From PUPG01 sp031323845 (GTDB lineage: Bacteria > Bacteroidota > Bacteroidia > Bacteroidales > UBA7960): DNA of 27,944 bases. The translations under genes and the position numbers were made by a program. The stretch is from positions 1 to 27,944 of the forward strand of contig JAVIYP010000036.1 in NCBI GenBank assembly GCA_031323845.1, written 5' to 3'. How positions within the stretch are numbered: the stretch's first letter is position 1; every line of letters begins with the position of its first letter. Shown piece after piece: positions 13,329 through 21,067 of this stretch. Under the pieces are notes generated by a model that was not told the DNA's origin, ran no database searches, and was given only the letters and a program-made list of their open reading frames with translations.

Positions 13329-15080
13329 TTAGTCTTCTTCAGGTTCAGCAAGCTGCTTCATTAACTCCTGAAGAGCCGGTCCCAGTTCTTCCAGTCCGGC
13401 ACCTATGCCTTCCATAACGTTATTTAAAAAAGGCCCCAGTTCTTCCAGTCCGCGACCGATCTCCTTAAAAAGATCACGCAACTCCGGATCGATCTCATCC
13501 AAGCCCATATTCATGTACTCCAGGCCCTCGTTCAAGGTCTTGACAGCCTCTCTGACTTCTTCCCGGATAGCTTCCCAGTCAACCTCATCAAGTTCTTTCA
13601 GGGCTTCTTTGATGTCTTGCTGGGCTTGACGCATTTCTTCACGAAACTCTTCACTGTTGAAATGAATGCGCAGCTCCTCCATGGCCTTTTTTACTTCCTT
13701 GCCGGCATTCTGTGCTTCCTGCAAGGCCTGCTGCAGTTCCTTGCGAAACTCCTCAGACCTCGGGTGCTCAAATACCTCACTGTTGACTTCCCGCATGGCT
13801 GTCTTCATCTCTTCCATAGCCGTGCGGAGCTGCTCACGGTCCTTTTCGCTGAGACCTTCCCACTGAATCTCTGTACCATCGTGCAAATAAATGATGCGCG
13901 GCTCTTTTTCGTCCTGACGCTGATTGTCCCGGGCCGGAAGAGAACCGTTTACAGGGGGATCACCGTAGTGGCCCTCCGCCACGTCGCCGGCATAAGAAAG
14001 GTCAGCGATCATGGTTTCTGATGGTGAAGCCTCAAAGAGGTTGATGGTGGTGTCCGGACTGATCCAGGCCAGCGAAACAAAGGCAGCCACTATGGCCATG
14101 ACGGCGGCCAGTTTTTGTCCTGCATTGAATGTTCTTGTTTTCATAGTCATAAAATTTTTGATGCGTGTGAATAATAAGGATTTTGATTGTGTGGCGGCCA
14201 CCGCCGGTTGCGGTGCGGTGTGGCCACGGTTTTCTTCAAGATGTACAAGAGCGCGGGCATAGACGAGGGGCTCGCCACTCTGACCGACAACCCATTCGTC
14301 AACGCTTTTTTCTCTCTCTGCGCGCAATTCGCGGCTGATCCACCAGCATGCCGGATGATAGAAAAACAGGATTTCCAGCAAACACTGAAGGGCGTTGACG
14401 TAGTGGTCCCTGCGTTTAATATGGCAGAGCTCATGCAAAATGATCACTTCAACCTGCTCGGTGCTCAATGAAGTCAGCATCGCAACAGGCAACAATATAA
14501 CCGGCTTGATGAAACCGACCACCATCGGGATGTCCGTTTTGCCCGAAAGGTAGACGCCGATGCGGCTGCGCAAACCTGCCTTCTCAATGAGCTGTCTCGT
14601 TTTCTTCAACCAAGACTCAGGCAGGTCTTGTATGAATTTTTTTCTCAGGGCATACCAACGCGAGTAATCGATCAGGCTCTTGACCGACAATATCATCAGC
14701 CCGGCAAGGTACACTCCAAAGATCAGGGGCGTCCATGCTTCAAAATGCGAAACAAAAGCAGGGTAGCTTTTCTCCACAATAAAAAAATCGGTGCTTCCCG
14801 GCCCGGTCAACCATGCGTTGCGTTCAAATTCGACAGAAACAATCTGCCCGGCATTCTTATACACCGCATATTGCCTGAAAAAGCTTATGAAAAAACTAAG
14901 CGGAATGGTAAGCATGGCGGTCAGTGATATATGGTAGCGCACTCCCGCCGGACTTTTGGCCGCCAGCCTCATGGCGATCTTCCATAACAGCGCTATCAGG
15001 GCTATTTGCCAGACGCTGTGCAGGATAGACCAGCCCAATGCATTGATCGCAGGATGGTATATGTGTTCTGTAATGATCAT
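13329..15080 (-). CDS. M56 (BlaR1/MecR1-type) membrane metallopeptidase with charged helical C-terminal domain
   Basis: This 583-residue protein has the BlaR1 membrane layout: hydrophobic segments at about 16-36, 50-68 and 115-135, a cytoplasmic zinc peptidase domain with HELCH at 216-220 and the downstream acidic ERE (about 255-257), and a further membrane helix at about 323-340. The exported C-terminal part (about 341-583) is not a penicillin-binding sensor. It is a very acidic, helical, repeat-rich region with units such as FRKELQQALQEAQ and FREEMRQAQQDI, likely coiled coil. In BlaR1/MecR1 systems, signal sensing activates the peptidase, which relieves BlaI/MecI repression. Here the signal is unknown. 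It overlaps blaI by 4 bp (15077-15080) and shares its promoter and operators. No beta-lactamase gene is nearby. Confidence 0.9.
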   Translation of the reverse strand: MIITEHIYHPAINALGWSILHSVWQIALIALLWKIAMRLAAKSPAGVRYHISLTAMLTIPLSFFISFFRQYAVYKNAGQIVSVEFERNAWLTGPGSTDFFIVEKSYPAFVSHFEAWTPLIFGVYLAGLMILSVKSLIDYSRWYALRKKFIQDLPESWLKKTRQLIEKAGLRSRIGVYLSGKTDIPMVVGFIKPVILLPVAMLTSLSTEQVEVIILHELCHIKRRDHYVNALQCLLEILFFYHPACWWISRELRAEREKSVDEWVVGQSGEPLVYARALVHLEENRGHTAPQPAVAATQSKSLLFTRIKNFMTMKTRTFNAGQKLAAVMAIVAAFVSLAWISPDTTINLFEASPSETMIADLSYAGDVAEGHYGDPPVNGSLPARDNQRQDEKEPRIIYLHDGTEIQWEGLSEKDREQLRTAMEEMKTAMREVNSEVFEHPRSEEFRKELQQALQEAQNAGKEVKKAMEELRIHFNSEEFREEMRQAQQDIKEALKELDEVDWEAIREEVREAVKTLNEGLEYMNMGLDEIDPELRDLFKEIGRGLEELGPFLNNVMEGIGAGLEELGPALQELMKQLAEPEED

Positions 15081-15493
15081 GATGAGGGGTGTTCAAACTG
15101 TTTTAAATATTCCCTGATGGCATCCAGCTCCTCCCGGTTGATCTTTTTGTTGTCGAGTGCTCCCATCACAAGGCGCCCGGCTGAACCGTCAAAAAGTCCG
15201 TCGAGCATCTTGTTTAGAAAATGCTGCTGACAATCTTCACGGCTCAGCTCAGGAAAATAGATATGGGTCCTGTGACGGGTGTCCCTTGACAATAATCCTT
15301 TTTCCGTCATGATCTGCATGGTTTTCAGTGTGGTGGTATAGCCGGTTTCCTTCTGGGCTTCAAGAACCTCATGCACCTCACGAACCGTTCCCGATCCTTT
15401 TTTCCACAACACCTGGAGGATCTCCAGTTCACTCTCGGTGGGCTGATATTGCCTGTCCTTTTTCATGGGTTTATGTTTTTCTGGTTTTGTCAT
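15077..15493 (-). CDS. BlaI/MecI family transcriptional repressor
   Basis: This 138-residue protein has the N-terminal winged-helix domain of the BlaI/MecI family (about 16-85; signature PTESELEILQVLWKKGSG then TTTLKTMQIMTEKGLL) and a C-terminal helical dimerisation region. Such repressors bind as dimers to inverted repeats overlapping their own promoter and are inactivated through the partner M56 peptidase. Two inverted repeats overlap the predicted promoter at 15639-15687, which fits autoregulation. The start at 15493 gives a ten-residue polar leader; the Met at 15466 (MKKDRQYQPTESE) is an equally plausible start. Translationally coupled to the M56 gene by the ATGA overlap. Confidence 0.93.
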   Translation of the reverse strand: MTKPEKHKPMKKDRQYQPTESELEILQVLWKKGSGTVREVHEVLEAQKETGYTTTLKTMQIMTEKGLLSRDTRHRTHIYFPELSREDCQQHFLNKMLDGLFDGSAGRLVMGALDNKKINREELDAIREYLKQFEHPSS

Positions 15494-15638
15494 CCGTAGC
15501 GGCCCGGTTAGTGCCGTGACCGCAGACCGGTGCCGGATGTAAACTGCCTTTAAAAGAACGTGTAAACAGTCGGCTATGTGCGGTCTTTCTCAGGCTTGCC
15601 GGTTGTTTCCGGTTAACTATAGCTGTTTAACATTGATA

Positions 15639-15654
15639 TACGAAACATTTCGTA
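15639..15654. promoter_or_regulatory. Operator-like palindrome O1 for the BlaI-type repressor
   Basis: TACGAAA-CA-TTTCGTA has perfect 7-bp arms with a 2-bp spacer. It lies just downstream of the -7 box on the minus strand, covering the predicted transcription start. Its centre is 26 bp from that of the second site. Confidence 0.7.
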
Positions 15655-15655
15655 G

Positions 15656-15687
15656 CAAATATAGTACGAAAATTATCGTAGTGCAAA
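15656..15687 (-). promoter_or_regulatory. Promoter of the blaI-M56 operon
   Basis: On the minus strand TTTG (15684-15687) is followed after exactly 20 bp by TATATTTG (15656-15663), a full match to the Bacteroidota -33/-7 consensus. The predicted start near 15650 gives a leader of about 155 nt. Both operator palindromes overlap it. Confidence 0.75.
15665..15680. promoter_or_regulatory. Operator-like palindrome O2 for the BlaI-type repressor
   Basis: TACGAAA-AT-TATCGTA is the same inverted repeat as O1 with one arm mismatch. It sits in the 20-bp spacer between the -33 and -7 boxes, so bound repressor would block polymerase. Confidence 0.65.
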
Positions 15688-15756
15688 TAATAAATGTTAA
15701 AAAATGTTAATAATAATATGTGATGTCTGAAGGTGGCGCAATGCTGATACTGAAAA

Positions 15757-16121
15757 ATTGTTGAATCGTTTATTTGTTGAATCGTTGAATCGTTTATTTG
15801 TTGAATCGTTGAATCGTTTATTTGTTGAATCGTTGAATCGTTGATGGGGTTTGTGGCGACCGCATGGAAAAATCTGCCAGGAGGTCAGAATTCAGAAGTC
15901 AGAAGTCTGAGGTCAGAAGTCTGAAGCCGGAAACTCCCATTTCCCTGAAATTTTTCACTTTTCGTTTTTCACTTTTCGTTTTTTACTTTTCGTTTTTTAC
16001 TTTTCGTTTTTCACTTTTCGTTTTACACTTTTCACGTTTTACACTTTTAGCAAGAAGATCTGCCAGCTGCCAAGAGCTAACAGCCAAGAGCCAACAGCCA
16101 ACAGCCAACAGCCAACAGCCA
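15757..16121. repeat. Mosaic tandem repeat block upstream of yjbQ
   Basis: Five modules follow one another: octamers TTGAATCG/TTTATTTG arranged in 24-bp higher-order units (15757-15845); heptamers GTCAGAA/GTCTGAG (15881-15926); a TTTTTCACTTTTCG repeat (15951-16048); the dispersed core AGCAAGAAGATCTGCCAG (16049-16066); and heptamers CCAACAG/CCAAGAG (16070-16121). Each module except the last recurs elsewhere in the window. An open frame runs through it into yjbQ, but its low-complexity translation is not a credible protein. Confidence 0.9.
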
Positions 16122-16189
16122 TCTTACTTCTTCAATCACCAGCATCAATTCATATGGCGCATACGTATCGGGCGCATCGAAAGAAGTGT

Positions 16190-16197
16190 TATTTTTG
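16190..16197 (+). promoter_or_regulatory. -7-like box immediately before yjbQ
   Basis: TATTTTTG matches TAnnTTTG and ends 11 bp before the ATG at 16209, which would give a leader of only a few bases. No -33 TTTG is visible at the right distance. Confidence 0.35.
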
Positions 16198-16208
16198 GCA
16201 AAAAAGAT

Positions 16209-16619
16209 ATGACTGCTCAATACACCATAACCTTGCCTCCTTTTCGCCGCGGATTTCACCTGATCACACGCCATATCCTTGACGGAGTAGGGGAGTTGCC
16301 TGAAACCGGACTGATGAATGTGTTCATTCACCACACGTCTGCAGGGCTGATGATCAATGAGAATGCCGATCCTTCGGTTCGCACCGATCTCAACAGCGGC
16401 TTCGACCACCTGGCCCCGGAACGCATGTCCTATTATACGCATGTCATGGAGGGTGATGATGATATGCCTGCCCACATTAAGACGGCGCTTACGGGGGTAT
16501 CACTGACCATTCCCATTTCCGGCGGGCGTCTAAAACTGGGCACCTGGCAGGGGATCTTTCTTGGCGAATTCCGCGATCACGGCGGAAGCAGACGCTTAAC
16601 AGTTTCGGTTCTTTCTTAG
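16209..16619 (+). CDS. yjbQ: YjbQ / UPF0047 family protein (secondary thiamine-phosphate synthase)
   Basis: This compact 136-residue protein matches the UPF0047/YjbQ family in length and motifs: GLMNVFIHHTSAGLMINENA (about 34-53), the acidic-histidine segment near residues 64-86 with YTHVMEGDDDMPAHIK, and the C-terminal GTWQGIFLGEFRDHGGSR. E. coli YjbQ has weak thiamine-phosphate synthase activity that can replace ThiE when overproduced; the physiological role is uncertain. The open frame extends 115 codons upstream through tandem repeats, but the family similarity starts at the ATG at 16209, which also follows a -7-like box. It is a single gene, separated from the copper ATPase by a 210-bp spacer with hairpins. 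Confidence 0.92.
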   Translation: MTAQYTITLPPFRRGFHLITRHILDGVGELPETGLMNVFIHHTSAGLMINENADPSVRTDLNSGFDHLAPERMSYYTHVMEGDDDMPAHIKTALTGVSLTIPISGGRLKLGTWQGIFLGEFRDHGGSRRLTVSVLS

Positions 16620-16681
16620 CAAACAGTCAATAACACGTTGCCGGAAACATGCAGAATGTCCAAAGCCAGGCTTTAGTAGCT

Positions 16682-16776
16682 GCCGCCTCCATCAATCAAA
16701 CAAACATACTTTTCAGCTGTTTGTTTATTGATGAACAGACAGCGGCGTAAGGCTGCCTGCCGGCGTGTAACGGCAG
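16682..16776 (+). promoter_or_regulatory. Two hairpins between yjbQ and the copper ATPase gene
   Basis: The large stem pairs 16690-16706 with 16718-16733 (CATCAAT-C-AAACAAACA against TGTTTGTTTATTGATG, one bulged C, 11-nt loop). It is extended below by GCCGC/GCGGC at 16682-16686 and 16742-16746. A second 6-bp hairpin CTGCCG/CGGCAG follows (16757-16762 with 16771-16776, 8-nt loop). No T-run follows either, so a simple terminator is unlikely; an operator or RNA leader element for the ATPase is possible. Confidence 0.5.
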
Positions 16777-16829
16777 ATGCTGTCCTTTTGTCTGTACTAT
16801 TGTATGAACGCTAAACACTACTGATACTT

Positions 16830-18956
16830 ATGTCCGGTCAATTGTTTAAGTCGGTGGAATGGAATGTAACAGGCATGACCTGTACCAATTGCGCCCTTGG
16901 CGTGCGGCGTGCTCTTGAGAAAGAAGGATTTCAGGATGTGCGTGTTGATGTTACCTCCGGTGATGTTCGTTTTGAAACTCCGGATGAGAGCCGTCTGCCC
17001 CTTGCCGCCAAACGCATAGAGGAACTGGGATTCAGCGTGCATCAGTCCCCGACCCGGGCGGAGGAGAGCCGGAAAGGCATGTCGGCCATTGAGAAAAAAT
17101 TCTGGTTCACCGCCGTGTTTACCGTCCCGCTGGTGCTTGCCATGTTTATCCCGCTAGACTTTCTGCACAACGACCTGTTCCAGCTTGCGCTTACCATTCC
17201 CGTATTTGTTGTCGGCTTCCTGCATTTCGGGCGCAGTGCCTATTACAGCCTGAAGTCAGGTGTCACCAATATGGATGTGCTCATTTTCATGGGAAGCACT
17301 GCCGCTTTTATTTACAGCCTGGTGGGCACTGTTTACGGTCTGGGTCACGATTATATGTTTTATGAAACCTCAGCCAGCATCATCTCCATTGTTTTGCTGG
17401 GCAATATGCTTGAGCATCGTTCGGTTCGGAAAACCACTTCGGCCATTGACGACCTGGTGAGGCTGCAGAAAAACACTGCACGACGCATTTACACCGAAAT
17501 GAATGAGGGTCAGGAATATATCGAGGAGGTGGATGCTGCTTTTGTGAAAGAAGGTGAGCGTGTCCTGGTGAATGCCGGCGATAAGGTACCCGTTGATGGT
17601 GAGATTTACTGGGGTACAGGCAGTCTTGACGAAAGCATCATTTCGGGAGAGAGTGTTCCGGTTGACAAGCAAAAAGGGGATAAGGTGGTTGGAGGCACCC
17701 TGCTGGTATCGGGAACAATTAAGGTAAGAGCCACGGCTACCGGCAAAGACACTGTGCTGTCGCAGATCATTGAACTGGTGCGGGAAGCTCAGCAGGATAA
17801 GCCGAAGCTCCAGAACCTGGCCGACAGGATCAGCAGTATCTTCGTCCCCGTAGTGGTTGGGCTGGCCTTGTTGACCATCGCATTCTGGTTTTTTGCCACG
17901 GATCTTCCTTTCAGGGATTCACTGATGAGGGGAGTTGCCGTGCTGGTCATCGCTTGTCCGTGTGCCCTGGGACTTGCCATTCCCACCGCGGTGGTGGTAG
18001 GCCTGGGGCGTTCTGCCAAAAACGGCATCCTTATCAAAGGGGGCACAGCCATTGATAAGTTTTCCGCTGTTGACACGGTCGTTTTTGACAAGACAGGGAC
18101 GCTGACCACCGGCAGGTTCCGGATCCGGAAGCTGGAGTGTTTTGGAAAGTCGGAGGAAGGTGTGCGGAGTCTTCTATACAGTATTGAGAAACACAGCAGT
18201 CACCCCATTGCACAGGCTGTTGTGCAGCACTTCAAAAATAGCGGGGAGGTCTCCCTGGAGCGTGTTGAGGAGCACAAAGGCTGGGGTATGGAGGCTGTTG
18301 ACAAAAACGGCAATGAGTTCATCGCCGGGTCTTACAAGGTAGCTGCCCATTTAACCACCGACGACACGCATAACGTATATCTCATCATGAATGACCGGCT
18401 CATTGCCTGGCTCGACGTTGAAGATGAGATCAAGCCGGGTGCGGCTGAAACCATAAGCTATCTGAAGAGCAAGGGACTGAAAACGGTTATGCTCAGCGGC
18501 GATCGCCGGGAGCGATGCCTCCGGGTGGCAGAGGCCATTGGCATTGATGAGGTGTATGCAGAAAAAATGCCTGATCAGAAGCTGGAAGTCATAGAAGAAT
18601 TGTCAAAGACGGCGAAGGTGGCCATGGTGGGCGACGGCATCAACGATGCTCCGGCGCTGGCCAAGGCTTATGTGGGCATCAGCATGAGCGATGCAACGCA
18701 GGTTGCTGTAAAATCTGCCGACGTCGTCCTGCTGAAGGGAGAACTCCCCTTGCTTGCAAAAGCTTTCGGAAACACGCGCGTTACGCTGCGTACCATTAAG
18801 GAAAATCTGTTCTGGGCTTTTTTCTACAACGTATCGGCCATTCCGCTGGCCATGATCGGACTGCTCACACCCATAGTGGCCGCTTTTGCGATGGCGGTGT
18901 CTGATGTTATCGTAGTGCTTAACTCTTTGAGGCTGAAAAAAAGAAGAGCACGCTGA
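16830..18956 (+). CDS. copA: Copper-translocating P1B-type ATPase
   Basis: This 708-residue inner-membrane pump has one N-terminal heavy-metal-associated domain (about 8-72; GMTCTNC with Cys18 and Cys21). Eight membrane helices are expected. The transport site CPC is at 376-378, the actuator loop SGES at 272-275, the phosphorylated Asp420 in DKTGT, the HP motif at 458-459 and GDGIND at 601-606. Tyr666-Asn667 in the seventh helix fit a copper(I) exporter. In the eighth helix Met688 is followed by Ser691-Asp692, where CopA proteins usually have two serines, so one expected ligand position is Asp. It exports cytoplasmic copper using ATP. A poor -7-like TACTATTG occurs at 16795-16802. Its stop directly abuts the convergent rho stop. 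Confidence 0.93.
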   Translation: MSGQLFKSVEWNVTGMTCTNCALGVRRALEKEGFQDVRVDVTSGDVRFETPDESRLPLAAKRIEELGFSVHQSPTRAEESRKGMSAIEKKFWFTAVFTVPLVLAMFIPLDFLHNDLFQLALTIPVFVVGFLHFGRSAYYSLKSGVTNMDVLIFMGSTAAFIYSLVGTVYGLGHDYMFYETSASIISIVLLGNMLEHRSVRKTTSAIDDLVRLQKNTARRIYTEMNEGQEYIEEVDAAFVKEGERVLVNAGDKVPVDGEIYWGTGSLDESIISGESVPVDKQKGDKVVGGTLLVSGTIKVRATATGKDTVLSQIIELVREAQQDKPKLQNLADRISSIFVPVVVGLALLTIAFWFFATDLPFRDSLMRGVAVLVIACPCALGLAIPTAVVVGLGRSAKNGILIKGGTAIDKFSAVDTVVFDKTGTLTTGRFRIRKLECFGKSEEGVRSLLYSIEKHSSHPIAQAVVQHFKNSGEVSLERVEEHKGWGMEAVDKNGNEFIAGSYKVAAHLTTDDTHNVYLIMNDRLIAWLDVEDEIKPGAAETISYLKSKGLKTVMLSGDRRERCLRVAEAIGIDEVYAEKMPDQKLEVIEELSKTAKVAMVGDGINDAPALAKAYVGISMSDATQVAVKSADVVLLKGELPLLAKAFGNTRVTLRTIKENLFWAFFYNVSAIPLAMIGLLTPIVAAFAMAVSDVIVVLNSLRLKKRRAR

Positions 18957-20780
18957 TCAGCCGTTCATTGACATCAGGAATTCTTCGTTGCTCTTGGTAT
19001 GTCGTATCCTTTCCATCAGGAACTCCATGGCTTCGATGGGCGTCATGTCGGCGATGAATTTCCGCAGCACCCAAATCCTGTTCATAATGTCTTTGTTGAG
19101 CAGCAGGTCTTCGCGGCGCGTGCCTGAGGCCACAATGTCGATAGACGGGAAGATCCGTTTGTTTGACAACCTCCTGTCGAGTTGAAGCTCCATGTTGCCG
19201 GTGCCTTTAAATTCTTCGAAGATCACCTCGTCCATCTTGGAGCCGGTGTCAATCAGGGCCGTAGCAATGATGGAAAGCGATCCGCCGTTCTCAATATTCC
19301 TGGCGGCGCCGAAAAAGCGTTTGGGTTTATGGAGCGCATTGGCATCCACCCCGCCCGAAAGCACTTTCCCTGAAGCCGGCGACACGGTGTTGAAGGCCCG
19401 GGCCAGGCGCGTGATGCTGTCCAGCAATATGACCACATCATGCCCGCATTCAACCATACGCTTGGCTTTTTCCAGTACGATGTTGGAGACCTTGACATGC
19501 CGTTCGGCAGGCTCGTCGAATGTTGAGGAAATGACTTCCCCGCGCACGTTACGCGCCATTTCGGTTACCTCCTCGGGCCTTTCGTCGATCAGCAGCACGA
19601 TCAGATAGACTTCGGGGTGGTTGGCAGCGATGGCGTTGGCAATTTCCTGGAGCAGAATGGTTTTACCCGTTTTTGGCTGGGCTACGATCAATCCGCGCTG
19701 TCCTTTTCCTATAGGAGAGAACATATCAATGATCCTCGTGGAGAGGGTTTCCTCATGATGTCCGGTAATTTGAAACTTCTCGTCGGGAAACAGGGGGGTG
19801 AGAAAATCAAAGGGCACCCTGTCGCGCACTTCACCGGGAACACGTCCGTTGATCTGTTCAACCTTGATGAGCGGAAAATATTTTTCATTTTCCTTTGGTG
19901 GCCTGATGCCGCCTTTCACCGTATCTCCTGTCTTAAGGCCAAACAGCTTGATCTGGCTTTGAGAAACGTAGATGTCGTCGGGCGAGTTAAGGTAGTTATA
20001 GTCGGATGACCGCAAAAAGCCGTAGCCGTCGGGCATGATCTCAAGCACTCCTTCGGCGATAATGATGCCGTCGAACTCATAAACGGCTTCACCGGTGCGG
20101 CGGTCAAAGCCTTTTGGCTTCTGGTATCCCTCTTTTTCTTTCGGAGTTGCAGGCTCCTGATGGGTTTCGGAGGCAGCCTGCCGGCTTTGTTGTTCGTCCT
20201 GCCTATCCTCAGTTTTTTCAACAGCTTCAACCGCTTGTTCATCTTTAGGCTTCTGAGTTTCTTCAGAACTTTGCTGTTGTGCCTGGCGACTGTCGGGTTT
20301 GCTTCTTTTTCTTCCGCGCTTGCGAGGCTTGCCCTGCTCGCTGGCATCTTTCTTCATGGCAGCGTCTGTCTTTTCATCACTGTGCCTGGTGGCTTCGGGA
20401 GCCTGTGCCGGTGGCTGAGTAACGCCTTGCTGCCGGCTGCTGTCCTTTGCAACCGTATCCTGTGCGGCATGGTCTTTCTTTTCCGGCCCGGGTGCCTCTT
20501 TCGCAGGCTGGTCTTTAACGGTAGCTTCCGCTTGCTCCTTGGTCGCGCGATCAACGGAACTGCCTGCAGGAATGCGCTTCCGGGGCCTGCCCGGACGCCT
20601 GCCCTGCTTCTTCTCAGGCTTATTGTCCTTAATAGCAGCAGGTTTTAATGCTTGAGTGTCAAGGATCTTGTAAATAAGGTCCTGCTTTTTGTAAGAATCA
20701 ACTTTCCTGATCTCCAGTTCCCTCGCAAGTTCTTTGAGGTCGGCCAGGAGCATGTTGTTCAATGCTACAATGTCATACAT
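18957..20780 (-). CDS. rho: Transcription termination factor Rho with long disordered insertion
   Basis: This is a 607-residue Rho, about 190 residues longer than the E. coli protein. The N-terminal helical domain (1-45) is followed by a low-complexity, charged, Gln/Lys/Glu/Pro-rich region (about 46-230). That region has two basic AT-hook-like clusters (RRPGRPRKR near 61-69; KPRKRGRKR near 151-159). Then come the RNA-binding cold-shock-like domain (about 236-310, GYGFLRSSDYNY) and the hexameric RecA-type ATPase with P-loop AQPKTGKT (367-374), Walker B VILLDSITRLAR and the Q/R-loop regions. It terminates transcription by translocating along untranslated RNA. In Bacteroides thetaiotaomicron a disordered Rho insertion drives condensate formation; whether this one does is inference. 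A -7 box at 20989-20996 gives a leader of about 205 nt. Confidence 0.97.
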   Translation of the reverse strand: MYDIVALNNMLLADLKELARELEIRKVDSYKKQDLIYKILDTQALKPAAIKDNKPEKKQGRRPGRPRKRIPAGSSVDRATKEQAEATVKDQPAKEAPGPEKKDHAAQDTVAKDSSRQQGVTQPPAQAPEATRHSDEKTDAAMKKDASEQGKPRKRGRKRSKPDSRQAQQQSSEETQKPKDEQAVEAVEKTEDRQDEQQSRQAASETHQEPATPKEKEGYQKPKGFDRRTGEAVYEFDGIIIAEGVLEIMPDGYGFLRSSDYNYLNSPDDIYVSQSQIKLFGLKTGDTVKGGIRPPKENEKYFPLIKVEQINGRVPGEVRDRVPFDFLTPLFPDEKFQITGHHEETLSTRIIDMFSPIGKGQRGLIVAQPKTGKTILLQEIANAIAANHPEVYLIVLLIDERPEEVTEMARNVRGEVISSTFDEPAERHVKVSNIVLEKAKRMVECGHDVVILLDSITRLARAFNTVSPASGKVLSGGVDANALHKPKRFFGAARNIENGGSLSIIATALIDTGSKMDEVIFEEFKGTGNMELQLDRRLSNKRIFPSIDIVASGTRREDLLLNKDIMNRIWVLRKFIADMTPIEAMEFLMERIRHTKSNEEFLMSMNG

Positions 20781-20988
20781 AGATTATATCTTGTGTTTTG
20801 TACAAAAAAGTCGGAATGATGATGTTTTTGATGGAGCACATAACAGGAACAGAAAAAACGCGTATACTCTGCCTGATTGACAGAAGAATCTATTGTTCCC
20901 GGGCCTGATGCCCAAACAATACATGAAACCGAATGATGTACTGGTATGTTGTTTTCAGAAAAATGAGATTGATGCAGAAATTCGACTG

Positions 20989-21005
20989 CAAATATACGTA
21001 TATTT
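20989..21005 (-). promoter_or_regulatory. rho promoter -7 box within a perfect palindrome
   Basis: The minus strand reads TATATTTG at 20989-20996 (TAnnTTTG). It overlaps AAATATACGTATATTT at 20990-21005, a perfect 16-bp palindrome. The predicted rho leader of about 205 nt contains a small GGGC/GCCC hairpin and no gene. A -33 TTTG is not evident. Confidence 0.45.
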
Positions 21006-21027
21006 AAACAAGAAAAAAATATTTGGT

Positions 21028-21035
21028 TAATTTTG
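21028..21035 (+). promoter_or_regulatory. -7 promoter box for the DUF4293 gene
   Basis: TAATTTTG matches TAnnTTTG and lies 32 bp before the ATG at 21068, divergent from the rho promoter. It overlaps the upstream in-frame codons, which supports the internal start at 21068. Confidence 0.45.
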
Positions 21036-21067
21036 TTTTGTGTTATAAATCAAAACAATCCTGTCTT

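Noticed and set aside
15757..15845. Possible CRISPR-like array (24-bp periodicity)
   Set aside because: Units are directly adjacent octamers with no unique spacers, and no cas genes are present.
15864..16208. N-terminal extension of yjbQ through the repeat block
   Set aside because: The frame stays open only because 7-bp repeats cycle through frames without stops. The translation is low complexity (Phe/Ser-rich) and family similarity starts at 16209.
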